Assembly: GCA_964017235.1 (NCBI GenBank)
Contig: OZ024931.1
Location: 20,126,189-20,190,188 of the forward strand
Reading direction: 5' to 3'
From: Sabellastarte sp. h YS-2021
Taxonomy: Eukaryota; Annelida; Polychaeta; Sabellida; Sabellidae
DNA: 64,000 nt
In this document: in pieces, positions 32,335 to 41,706 of the stretch
Layout of the letters: each line of letters opens with the position of its first letter
How positions within the stretch are numbered: the stretch's first letter is position 1
The notes under the pieces: generated by a model
What the model saw: only the letters and a program-made list of their open reading frames with translations
What the model was told of the DNA's origin: nothing
The model's database searches: none
Program-made: the position numbers and the translations under genes

Positions 32335-32796
32335 ATGCCCCCCAAGGAATATCTATGCAAGAAGTGTGGGGACATGCACAAGCGCCCAATTAACAGCAAG
32401 TGCCCGTTCATGGACAATAACAGTGACAATGACTCACAAAATGATTTGCTGCCTGGTGCTCAGGCATTGACACATAGTATTGACAGTGATTTAAACATGC
32501 AGATACTGGCAGAACTGAAGAGCTTAGGCGGCAGGATGACTGCCATGGAGCAGCAGATGGCAGAAAAGAAGACTGAGGACTCCAGGCAGTCGCAGATGCA
32601 ACAGACAGCTGCAGCCCTTACGACCCCAACCACGAGTGCAGCCCAGTTGGACCAAGTGGTGGTTCCTTCCATGGCAGCATTACAGAACTCTGACCAAATA
32701 CAGGCTCAGGTGGATCAACGCATCAGGCAACTTGCTCAGCTCAATGAATCAGGCAAGTTCAAGTCTCAGAGGGGGGGAGTGAAAATATTTGGGTGA
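32335..32796 (+). CDS. Gag-like ORF1, N-terminal frame (zinc finger and coiled coil)
   Basis: Structural/RNA-binding protein of the element. ATG at 32335 opens MPPKEYLCKKCGDMHKR, a C-x2-C-x3-H-x7-C finger (C8, C11, H15, C23). An acidic segment follows, then a helical, heptad-like stretch (about residues 55-85, MQILAELKSLGGRMTAMEQQ) and a Gln/Ala-rich linker. The frame stops at 32794-32796, just after a run of seven G at 32771-32777. The rest of gag continues in another frame. One additional G (or two fewer) would join both frames. The relic at 41707-42700 has a very long G run at the same place. Function is inferred from position and zinc motifs. Confidence 0.8.
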   Translation: MPPKEYLCKKCGDMHKRPINSKCPFMDNNSDNDSQNDLLPGAQALTHSIDSDLNMQILAELKSLGGRMTAMEQQMAEKKTEDSRQSQMQQTAAALTTPTTSAAQLDQVVVPSMAALQNSDQIQAQVDQRIRQLAQLNESGKFKSQRGGVKIFG

Positions 32797-33332
32797 AAAA
32801 ACAGGTGGCTTGGCCACAAAATTTCATTTTAGGTGGGAACAATAAAAGTAGAGTGTCATATGATAGCTTAAATTTATGTCAGTGGGTCTCAGGTTTTGCC
32901 ATGATGGCTAGGGAGGAGGTAAATATGGATAGGAAAAATGCTATGTTGGACTACCTGGGGGAACTTATGGAGGACGCGAATGATTTTAGTTGGCAGTCGG
33001 CAAAATCTGCACATGCAGTGCTTTTGTGTAGAATGGAGGAAGGGAAGGTTGAATGGACAGATACCAGTAAAATAGATAGAATTAGGAGGGCGCATGCCCA
33101 GAGGCCATACACACAGAATTTTGGCAATAATAATTCAAAACAGGGAAAGATAGAGGGCAAATCAAACATTTGCAGATTTTACCAAAGGGGAATGTGTCAA
33201 AATCAGAGGGATCACGAGACAGGGGGGGTTTTTTATAGACATATTTGTGCAACTTGCTACACCATGGGCAAAGAACATAGGCACATGGCCAAAGATTGTA
33301 GAGCATCCTCAAAATTTTCAAAAAACGAGTGA
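32793..33332 (+). CDS. Gag-like ORF1, C-terminal frame (conserved helical domain and C/H-rich finger)
   Basis: Continuation of gag in a shifted frame. Its open stretch actually reaches back to the G run, so GTG at 32793 is not a meaningful start. About residues 23-85 form the conserved domain (LNLCQWVSGFAMMAREE, AMLDYLGELMEDANDFSW), which is also present in the relic at 42108-42350. The C-terminus has a Cys/His cluster (C127, C135, H141, H150, C152, C155, H162, H164, C169: ICRFYQRGMC, RHICATC, HRHMAKDC) typical of Ngaro-like ORF1 proteins. The stop TGA at 33330-33332 overlaps the ATG of RT (TGATG), which suggests coupled re-initiation. Probably made as one protein with 32335-32796. Confidence 0.8.
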   Translation: MKKQVAWPQNFILGGNNKSRVSYDSLNLCQWVSGFAMMAREEVNMDRKNAMLDYLGELMEDANDFSWQSAKSAHAVLLCRMEEGKVEWTDTSKIDRIRRAHAQRPYTQNFGNNNSKQGKIEGKSNICRFYQRGMCQNQRDHETGGVFYRHICATCYTMGKEHRHMAKDCRASSKFSKNE

Positions 33333-35809
33333 TGCACTGCCACAGGGCAGTGCCTGAATTAACAACAAGGGATGGGGAACCAATGTGTGTAAATAAACAA
33401 AAGGTGTTTAATACAAGAATTGTATATTCAAATGTATGTAATCAGACTTGTAGTCTTAACTGGAGGGCCGACTGGGCTCGTTACTCGGGCAAAACTTATG
33501 CACAGGTGCTTAAAAGTAAGCCAGTAAGACAAGAGTTGGACATAGAGGTTCCAAAACAGGCAAAAGGCCTAGGGGCATTCAATAGTGACAAAACAGTAAT
33601 AAATGTAAGTTGGCAAGGCCAACAGCCAGTCAGTATTGCACCAGTCCGCCCTCCAGACAAAAAATGTGTTAACAGAACAAAAACTCAAACTAATGTGAAT
33701 AGTAAAGCAGCTAGCAAAGACTGCTTTCAAATAGCACTCAGTAACAGGTTTCTTCCCATTGCTATGCAACAGCAACAGTTTGAAGCGGTTACCAGTCAAA
33801 ATCAAGGGTCAAAAAACACCAACAAAAATGACTTTAACCCCCAAACTAAAGCTGTAAACACCCAATCTGCACCCAACAAAACAAAGAACAAGGGTGCAGA
33901 AAGGTCGGGTCAAAATATGGCACAACAGGCACCAATTCCAACGGAAAACAAATGCCAAAAAACATCGAAAGCACACTCAGGAAAAAACTTCCAAGGGGAA
34001 GACAAATATGACCTAGAGCTTCATACCACCAATAAAAATAAAATGAGAATAGCCAGGGCCAAACATGATCATACATACAAGCTTTGGTCAGATCAAAATC
34101 CGGACAAGTTTGGCTTCATACCCTTGGGTCCCTTAGTACTTCCAAACACAGATAAAGGCATAGTTATGGGTTCGGATCCGGTTTTACTCTATGATGCGGT
34201 CAAAAGCCAGAAACAGTATAATTTCTTGTCCAGTCAAGTCATACTTCACTCCCAGCTAAAATATCACGAATGGGAGAAAAGGTTAGGCAACTATTGGGAC
34301 CAACAACTCCTTTATTTGATAAAATACGGGTTTCCGCTTGATTTTGACATTGAGGCAACATTGGAATCGAATCACAAAAACCATTATTCAGCAGTGGCCT
34401 TTCCAGAGGATATAGAAAAATACATACATGAAGAAATTGAGTTCCAAGCAATTTTTGGCCCCTACGACATTCCACCCATTCAAAATTTACATGTATCACC
34501 ATTAATGACCAGAGAAAAACCTGGGGCAACACATAGGCGTGTGATAATGGACTTAAGTTATCCCCAGGGTCGGGCAGTCAATTCAAACATTAGCAAAGAT
34601 AAGTACTTAGGCACCGATTTTGTCCTCACCCTCCCATCTATAGATAACATCACAGAGAAGGTCAAAAAGTTTGGTAAAGGTTCTTTATTATACAAGATAG
34701 ACATTAGTCGTGCATTCAGACACGTAAAAATTGATCCAAGAGATTACTTCCTGATGGGTTTAAAGCACAAAAAATACTTTCTGGATACATGTCTCGCGTT
34801 CGGATTTCGGCACGGATCCGGAATTTTTCAGCGTTTAAGCGACGCCGTCAGGTACATCATGACGGCACAGGGTCATGACGTCATCAATTATATTGATGAC
34901 GTCATAGGTTTTGGCACCACCTCTACAGCAGACAAATCTTTTAAATTGCTTAAAAATACCCTAGAAACTCTGGGATTTGAAATCAGCATGAAGAAATTGA
35001 TACAACCCTCCACAAGAGTCACATGCTTAGGGGTAGAAGTCGACACTACAAATTTTACTGTAGCTGTACCTCAAGAAAAATTAGAAAAAATTTTAGCTAC
35101 CTGTCAGGAATGGCAGCATAGGGAAACCTGTAATAAAAAAGAACTGCAGTCTTTATTGGGCAGTCTATTATACATATCCAAATGTGTCAAAAATTCACGA
35201 ATTTTCCTAAATCGAATGTTAGATACTCTGCGTAGTCACAATAACACAGATAAGATTGTTCTGGACACTAGCTTTCATAGGGATTTGAACTGGTTTTCTA
35301 AGTTTCTCCCACAATTCAACGGGAGGGCGTTCTTTTCGCATAGCCCAGTACAGGCTACCATCGAACTCGACGCATGTTTGCAAGGGTTGGGCGCATACTG
35401 TATGAATCAAGTATATGCAATACAAATACCAGTACATTTAAAAAATTACACGATAGTACACTTGGAAATGTTAAATATTCTAGTTACCATCAGAGTTTGG
35501 AAAAAAATTTTCCAAAACAAAAGGATACTTATAGAGTGTGATAATCAAGCAGTTGTGTCGGTTCTCACCACAGGTAGGACTTCTGATTTGACATTAAGCG
35601 CTATTGCCAGAAATATTATGATGGAAACGGCAACCTATGATATTGAACTCCAAGTTATTCATATACTAGGTGTAGAAAACAAAATAGCTGACCTACTGTC
35701 AAGATGGTATATAACACCAAATCCTCACATCAGATTAAGTCAATTTATATCAGATCCGGAATGGTTACAACTTCCGGGCTCTATTATTAATATTGACTGG
35801 TCTATATAA
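33332..35809 (+). CDS. Reverse transcriptase-RNase H of the young Ngaro-like element
   Basis: Makes cDNA from the element RNA. ATG at 33332 overlaps the gag stop; 825 residues. Residues 1 to about 230 are a Lys/Asn/Gln-rich linker without recognised domains. RT follows, with the fingers (SPLMTREKPGATHRRVIMDL, about 388-407), first catalytic Asp in YKIDISRAFRHVK (D457), LAFGFRHGSGIFQRLSDAVR, and YIDD at 520-523. RNase H follows the RT thumb, with D680 (IELDACLQGLG), an HLEMLN glutamate, D737 (ECDNQAVV) and D787 (NKIADLLSRW). All catalytic residues expected are present and no stop interrupts. No methyltransferase domain follows, unlike in DIRS copies of this window. The recombinase frame begins at once downstream. 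Confidence 0.95.
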   Translation: MHCHRAVPELTTRDGEPMCVNKQKVFNTRIVYSNVCNQTCSLNWRADWARYSGKTYAQVLKSKPVRQELDIEVPKQAKGLGAFNSDKTVINVSWQGQQPVSIAPVRPPDKKCVNRTKTQTNVNSKAASKDCFQIALSNRFLPIAMQQQQFEAVTSQNQGSKNTNKNDFNPQTKAVNTQSAPNKTKNKGAERSGQNMAQQAPIPTENKCQKTSKAHSGKNFQGEDKYDLELHTTNKNKMRIARAKHDHTYKLWSDQNPDKFGFIPLGPLVLPNTDKGIVMGSDPVLLYDAVKSQKQYNFLSSQVILHSQLKYHEWEKRLGNYWDQQLLYLIKYGFPLDFDIEATLESNHKNHYSAVAFPEDIEKYIHEEIEFQAIFGPYDIPPIQNLHVSPLMTREKPGATHRRVIMDLSYPQGRAVNSNISKDKYLGTDFVLTLPSIDNITEKVKKFGKGSLLYKIDISRAFRHVKIDPRDYFLMGLKHKKYFLDTCLAFGFRHGSGIFQRLSDAVRYIMTAQGHDVINYIDDVIGFGTTSTADKSFKLLKNTLETLGFEISMKKLIQPSTRVTCLGVEVDTTNFTVAVPQEKLEKILATCQEWQHRETCNKKELQSLLGSLLYISKCVKNSRIFLNRMLDTLRSHNNTDKIVLDTSFHRDLNWFSKFLPQFNGRAFFSHSPVQATIELDACLQGLGAYCMNQVYAIQIPVHLKNYTIVHLEMLNILVTIRVWKKIFQNKRILIECDNQAVVSVLTTGRTSDLTLSAIARNIMMETATYDIELQVIHILGVENKIADLLSRWYITPNPHIRLSQFISDPEWLQLPGSIINIDWSI

Positions 35810-35835
35810 CAGGTATCCCGGCACCAGCTCGGAAT

Positions 35836-36813
35836 TTGGCCTCCAGGGCAGTATCCAGAGTTCACCAGTCTCTCAGACCAGCAACGCAAGCCTCCTACAA
35901 ACGAAAATTTAAGATTTTCATAGCTTATTGTTGTTTTGTCAATGTGCACCTGCATCAGCTATCCACAATTTTCATTCTATCATTTCTAGAATTTCTGCTG
36001 GAGAATGGCACCTCACCCTCGGGCGTTAGCAATTATACATCAGCTGTCAAGTCTAGCTTGGCTATGTATGGGGTTTCCACACTACCTTTCTTGGACCAGA
36101 GGATCATATATTTTCAAAAATCACTGGCTCGCCAGCGACAGTTTTCTATAAAAATCAAGAAAATAATAGACATCCCACTTCTTCAAAAGATCACTTCCTT
36201 ATGTGATACCACTTGGATGGGCCAGATATATAAAGCAACATACCTAGTCGCGTTCTTTTCCTTCTTGAGGATCTCCAATCTGGTCCCACATTCAATCTCT
36301 GCTTTTTCACCATTGGAACAGTTAACCAGGGGAGATATATTCTTTGCACCACCAGGAGTTCACCTGCTTATAAAGTGGTCGAAAACAATGCAAAACAGGG
36401 ACTCGGTCAAAATTATAAAAATCCCACAGCTAGGTACATCTCCCCTCTGCCCAGTCCAGGCATTAAAAAATCTATTAATCCTTACCCCTGGGAGTCAAAA
36501 CGATCCCTTGTTTCAGATTAAGAATGAAGGGGGCAGATGGGTACCATTAACAGACACAAAGGTGAGGCGCCACTTACAAGCAATCTTAGCAAGGCTCAAT
36601 TTGTCTCAATCTCAAATATGTCTACACACCTTCAGGCGTTCAGGTGCTACCTTGGCTTTTAACGCCAACGTTTCCTTACAAAATATAAAAAGTCATGGCA
36701 CCTGGACGTCTGACTGTGTCTGGAGATATATAGTTCAGGATCACAATGCATCCCAGGAAGTGGCTGAGGCATTCTCATCCATGCTTTATACACCTGCAGA
36801 ACCTACCCCCTAG
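35836..36813 (+). CDS. Tyrosine recombinase of the young Ngaro-like element
   Basis: Integrates the circular cDNA by site-specific strand exchange with a covalent phosphotyrosine step. Counting from the TTG at 35836, the N-terminal SAM-like core-binding part runs to about residue 110. The catalytic set is complete: R145 (FFSFLRISNL), H264 and R267 (LHTFRRSGATLAF), H287 and W290 (SHGTWTSD), and the nucleophile Y298 (VWRYI). There is no ATG before the core domain. The frame is open from 35797, overlaps the last codons of RT, and its first Met comes about 75 codons in. Translation by -1 frameshift from RT, by re-initiation at a non-AUG codon, or from a spliced mRNA is therefore likely. Intact to its own stop, 8 bp before B1. 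Confidence 0.93.
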   Translation: MASRAVSRVHQSLRPATQASYKRKFKIFIAYCCFVNVHLHQLSTIFILSFLEFLLENGTSPSGVSNYTSAVKSSLAMYGVSTLPFLDQRIIYFQKSLARQRQFSIKIKKIIDIPLLQKITSLCDTTWMGQIYKATYLVAFFSFLRISNLVPHSISAFSPLEQLTRGDIFFAPPGVHLLIKWSKTMQNRDSVKIIKIPQLGTSPLCPVQALKNLLILTPGSQNDPLFQIKNEGGRWVPLTDTKVRRHLQAILARLNLSQSQICLHTFRRSGATLAFNANVSLQNIKSHGTWTSDCVWRYIVQDHNASQEVAEAFSSMLYTPAEPTP

Positions 36814-36820
36814 TTGGGCA

Positions 36821-37257
36821 TTGGGGTGCGGCATCTACCTCACTTGATTTTTCTATATCACTTATATAACATAGATATATATACATAAATTAGCAGTAAC
36901 TTAGTTATCCATTGAGGTCACCTTTCTTTGGCGACAAGTAAGTTCATTTGGCAATCTCAAACTCAAAAAGTTTAAGGCCACCCTATTTTTAAAGTGTATC
37001 CACTTCTAAAATCTCATGTATGGACACTAATTGAAATATATATATGTAAATGAATTGAACATGTAATCTGGTGTTAAGGGGGCCTCAATTAGCTTCTTCC
37101 AAGTTTAAGGTGACCTCAAACTACTCTAAAGATGCTGTTTTAGTATTGTATATAAACTTAGACATTAAAAATATTATATCCCATGTCTGCATTTCATTTC
37201 TGTGTTTCACTGTAATGGTCACATCTTGCTGGTAATCCATCTGATGGGGCACTGTGG
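36821..37257 (+). repeat. Internal repeat B1 of the young Ngaro-like element
   Basis: 437 bp, matching B2 at 38153-38589 with one mismatch seen (CCCTATTTTTAAAG against CCCTATTCTTAAAG). It ends in CCATCTGATGG...CACTGTGG and runs straight into A2. The B1-A2 joint shows how the ends look in the circular intermediate. Confidence 0.93.
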
Positions 37258-37443
37258 GGGGGTGGAGCAATAGGCTCCACCCTAATCAGTGCACCACAGC
37301 GAAAAATATTCTTGTTAATCAATTTCTTCGATAGGGTATAGATCTATTGCCTATTAAGTTTGCCGCCAAATTACAATTTAAGCCATTCAACATTGAAAAG
37401 TCAAAGGGGCAGGACGCCATTTTATGGAACTGTGGAAATTTTT
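37256..37443 (+). repeat. Internal repeat A2 of the young Ngaro-like element
   Basis: 188 bp, copy of A1 with one mismatch (GTTAATCAAT for GTTAATGAAT). It includes the same seven-G run and hairpin (37261-37281). Confidence 0.92.
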
Positions 37444-38152
37444 CCCTCCTCCCACCCTGGTTCATCTCATTTCATCTGGAGCGAGCGTGTTCTCGGTAGG
37501 GTGGCCTCCTGCGAACCTAACTTTACAGCCTCTGTGGCGCAGGGGAGGGGTTGGGTGCCCTTGTATGTGCTCCTAGCTTGTTACCAATGGGGTTCACAGC
37601 ATTTGCACTTGTTAGCTAGTAGGGGGCCTCTCTACTTGACTCCTTAAGTTTGGGACCTTAGAGTCTCCTTCATTCATTCATTATTTCCAGGGTCATATTA
37701 TGAGATTATGGTTAGAAAAGTCCAATATGATTTTATTTTTCGCTGGGGTTATAGTATCAAACAATACTGTATGGGTGTATGTGCATGTTCTTGTTTATGT
37801 TTATATATTATGTAAATACATATGCATGTTTCTAAACTAGTTTTTGTAGTTTCAGAGTATCAGAGGCTCTGAACATTGAACCTGGGTAGCACAAGCCAGA
37901 AAGCACGAGGCTACCACAGACAAAGAAAAAATACCTTAATGTTCGATTTTTGCTTAATGTACTTTAAGGGTTTTTCAAAAATGAAACACGTTCACACTGT
38001 GCAATGTTAGACCTAAGTAGCCGAATTGCTCGGCACCCTAAGGCTTGAGTTAGGCATGGACTGGATATAGAACGGGACATTCCTCATACTTAAAGTTATT
38101 TTTTTTTAGTATAGCTTTTTAGTCAGGAACGTGTTTTGATTATTCTTTTAAC
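37444..38152 (+). other. Unique spacer between A2 and B2
   Basis: 709 bp without recognised coding content or similarity to the rest of the element. In typical split-repeat elements A2 and B2 adjoin, as they do at 3388/3389 in this window. It could be an extra functional 3' region or acquired sequence. Confidence 0.7.
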
Positions 38153-38589
38153 TTGGGGTGCGGCATCTACCTCACTTGATTTTTCTATATCACTTATATA
38201 ACATAGATATATATACATAAATTAGCAGTAACTTAGTTATCCATTGAGGTCACCTTTCTTTGGCGACAAGTAAGTTCATTTGGCAATCTCAAACTCAAAA
38301 AGTTTAAGGCCACCCTATTCTTAAAGTGTATCCACTTCTAAAATCTCATGTATGGACACTAATTGAAATATATATATGTAAATGAATTGAACATGTAATC
38401 TGGTGTTAAGGGGGCCTCAATTAGCTTCTTCCAAGTTTAAGGTGACCTCAAACTACTCTAAAGATGCTGTTTTAGTATTGTATATAAACTTAGACATTAA
38501 AAATATTATATCCCATGTCTGCATTTCATTTCTGTGTTTCACTGTAATGGTCACATCTTGCTGGTAATCCATCTGATGGGGCACTGTGG
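38153..38589 (+). repeat. Right terminal repeat B2 of the young Ngaro-like element
   Basis: 437-bp copy of B1. The right crossover (CACTGTGG|CTGAAATC) is at its end, and the interrupted RT relic resumes at once. Confidence 0.93.
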
Positions 38590-39055
38590 CTGAAATCAAG
38601 TTCACGTGTAGCCAATGGCTCACCAAAATATCATGCAAGAAAAAAAACCTTCAATCACTTCACAGAAAGTTACTCTATGTCACCAAATGTGTGCAGATGT
38701 TAGCCACCCTTAGATTGGCAAATAAGCATGATATCATACACTTAAACATTGACTTCACAAGGGACCTCAACTGGGTGACAGAATTCTTGCCCATATTTAA
38801 TGGGGTAACCTTTTTAAACACACCCACCCAAGCCCATGTAGAGTTTGATGCCTCACTCCAGGTCTAGGGGTTGTGTGTGGCAAAGAAATGTATATAATTA
38901 TGCAATTGCACTTCCCCTTGGCTAGGAAAACTATTATATTGTCCATCTAGAAATGGAAAATATTCGGGTATCCGTACCTGCGGTTATCACGGGAAAGAAA
39001 AAAAAGTAGTCATACATTGTGATAACCAGGCAGTAGTTGCAGTCTTTACCTCAGG
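38590..39055 (+). pseudogene. Older Ngaro-like RT/RNase H relic, right half
   Basis: Continues the relic that stops at 31732. AEIKFTC.QWLTK is followed by LQSLHRKLLYVTKCVQ, DFTRDLNWVTEFLPIFNGVT and the RNase H start VEFDASLQ (about 38840-38865). In a shifted frame come a decayed HLEM.NI and VIHCDNQAVVAVFTSG (about 39010-39055). A LINE begins immediately afterwards. Stops and indels are scattered. Confidence 0.83.
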
Positions 39056-40590
39056 TCCTCCATATCTTACTGGCAATCCAACCAGTCATTGCTGCATATC
39101 AACACATCAACTCGAGCATTCACTGTTCTGATGTTGTTAGTTTCTGTCAAAACATCATTGGACATCAAAAACGGATTGGATGCTTTTGTTATTCCGACCT
39201 TTACCACCTTTGAAAAGTTTCTCATTAAAATTTCCTAACACGAAGAATCTTTTCACTTTCTAAATGTATATAGACCACCATCCACCAGTACTCCAATCTT
39301 TTTTGAACAGTTTCAGTCACTTTTCGAAAACATTCATCGCACCAGTAATAATCTGGTGATCATCTGCGATTTCAATTTCACCTTGAAACAACATGCTCGA
39401 ATTCAAAAACCTTTCACTCACTGATTAACTCATTTTACCTAAAACAGAAAGGTAACTTCACCACATATTCATGGACATACTCTTGACTTGGTTTCAACCA
39501 AATCCAACAAAGCCAATATTTCTAATGTTCATAACACTGATACCTTTTTCGATCATTTTTCAATTAGCTGCACTGTAAATCTCTCGACTGCATCTTAAAT
39601 CTCTAGAACCCAAACTAATGCTACTGTTACCTTCGGCAAATATCATAAAATTGACAAAGAGAAAATGGAAACAGATATCCTTGCTTCTGAAATCCTTATC
39701 AATCCTCCCAAGGAAGCCAATACCTCTGTACAACCAATATTATTCAACCTTGTCAACCCTTGTTGATAAACATGCACCACCTCACACCAAACATGCCAAA
39801 GTGAAGTATATTACAAGATGGGTAAATGAAAGCGTAATAGCAGCAAAAGAGACCAAGCATTTACTCAAACGCATCTTGTGCAGAAACAAATCTACATTCA
39901 CTAGATCCCAATACACGCATAAAGTACTAGTGCTAGTTAGACGACAAGCCAAGTCGCTCCCATCATTAAATCGATAAGATTTGTGGAGTTCTTCAAATCA
40001 ATTGAAACACTTCGCTCTACTTTCCCTGCTTCCCTGAATTCGCAGCACATCACCTCAGACTCCCCCAGGGTTTCCTACTTTCTCCACTGTTACTGAGGAT
40101 CAAGGTGCCAAAATCATAATGAACTATCCAAGTAAATCATCTTCCCTTGACCCTTGGCCCACTTTTCTTATCCTTGATTATCTGGACATCCTCATCACAC
40201 CCATCACCTCAATAATCAATACCTCTCTTGAACAAGGTAAGTGTCCTAGCTTCTTCAAGCAGGCCCATGTTACCCCAATCCTAAAAAAATCCTCCTTAGA
40301 CAAAGAAGTTTTCAAAAATTATAGGCCTGTCTCTAATCTTTATTTCAAAGATACTTGAAAGGGTAGTAGCAGTCCAGCTCCAAACTCACCTTGATGAATC
40401 TGGCATTTATGACTGTGTTTCAATCAGCTTACAGAAAAGATCATTCTACTGAAAGTGCCCTCCTTAATATTCAGAATGATCTTCTTCTCATCACACACAG
40501 GATGAGGAAATCTAGTGCCATCTCTATTGATAACAAGATGCTTGAGGCTATCTGCAGCAGTAACTCAGCCAGGCCAATATAAACTACCTC
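39056..40590 (+). pseudogene. CR1/L2-like LINE relic, endonuclease and RT, plus strand
   Basis: Same family as the minus-strand LINE at 5375-8560. The endonuclease motifs are NVYRPPSTSTP (about 39265-39297) and ICDFNFHLE (about 39361-39388). The linker is an open stretch at 39618-39977 (YITRWVNESVIAAKETKH). The RT fingers are at 40119-40358 (SSSLDPWPTFLILDYLDIL) and QSAYRKDHSTESALLNI is near 40420-40470. The copy ends within the RT, before its active site, so it is truncated at both ends. It is inserted in, or abuts, the RNase H part of a Ngaro relic. Confidence 0.8.
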
Positions 40591-41700
40591 ACCATGGAAG
40601 ATACTAAGGCCCACATTAAAAGAGAAAACATAAGGCATTATGTGATTGAAAACCAAAAACTATAAAACTTTATTTATACCAAAATATAACTATAATTTTT
40701 TTTTGTATCTTGATTATTATGCTATTTAATACAGTTTTACTCTGAATAAAAACGTATGCTGAATAGATATACGTACTGAATAGATGGCCCACCAGTTATA
40801 TATATTTTATGGAGCTTATCAATAAATCCAATTATAGATTTAGTACTGACACGGATCTTTAAAAAGCTAAACAAAAAGCTAAATAATACTGAAAATCTAG
40901 TTATAATATGACCTTTAACCTTGAAATATTACAAAAGTAAAAATTAAGTTCATATTTAACCAACGTCAAATATGAAGATGGCCACCTTAATATATAGCTC
41001 AAGTGACCACCATAACATTTACCAATATGTGACACATATACCTCATTCCCACTAAAATGGCTCACCAGTTCAGGAAACTGGTACAATAGTTCCAAACTGG
41101 TTCTAGACCCAGTCTGATCTGCATTAGCACTACATACTTCAGGATACAAATGGAACGGTAAAATGTATAGCCTATGATTGGGCTGATAAAAAACCTACAG
41201 TCGAAATACTATGCTTAGTAACACTAAGGTGCCAGTGGGCTAATTTCCACCAGGGGGACCTTAAAGATCTTTGTATGGTTATGTTATACTTCTATACTAG
41301 GTATGTAATGTTATAATGAATTCTATTGGCCAGCGTGGTTAACCACATTGTAAAATAACTGGGGTTCTTCCATTTCAACTTCAGAAACCAGAGGGTCAAC
41401 ATCTAAAAAAATTACTGCTGTGTTGAATGGTTCCTGGGTGTATTGTTTCAAATTGTTTTTAAATGTCAAGTATTTTACACACAGTTGACTATGGAAAGAA
41501 CAGGCAGTACAAAACAACTTGCGTTCAGCCAAGCAGGGAAGTATTCAAGTACCCGTTCAAATTCAATTGTGCAAGGTATTTTTTTTAATCTTTCTTGAAC
41601 CTATATGAAAATTGCAATGAAGATTTGGATAACAATTCTAGTACTTCCGTACTTGGTGAATTAGATTGTTTGGTGTTATTAGACATATCGAACAGTTCAG
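40591..41700. other. AT-rich DNA without a recognised gene
   Basis: Nothing identifiable on either strand. It may include the decayed 5' end of the Ngaro relic that follows. Confidence 0.45.
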
Positions 41701-41706
41701 AAAAAA

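Larger units (their letters stand above)
31733..38589 (+). mobile_element. Nearly intact Ngaro-like tyrosine-recombinase retrotransposon (6.86 kb)
   Basis: Order: A1 (31733-31920), 5' leader, gag in two overlapping frames (32335-33332), RT-RNase H (33332-35809), tyrosine recombinase (35836-36813), B1 (36821-37257), A2 (37256-37443), a 709-bp unique spacer, B2 (38153-38589). I count one mismatch in 188 bp between A1 and A2 and one in 437 bp between B1 and B2. There is no integrase, protease, primer-binding site, TG...CA terminus or target-site duplication, which rules out an LTR element. No methyltransferase domain follows RNase H, which fits Ngaro rather than DIRS or PAT. The insertion is young and possibly still mobile. 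Confidence 0.93.

Noticed and set aside
33569-34532. Minus-strand reading frames opposite the RT
   Set aside because: They are shadows of the intact plus-strand RT-RNase H gene.
31733-38589. LTR retrotransposon
   Set aside because: The direct repeats are split (A1 ... B1-A2 ... B2), do not have TG...CA ends, are not flanked by a duplication, and the element has a tyrosine recombinase instead of a DDE integrase and no protease.
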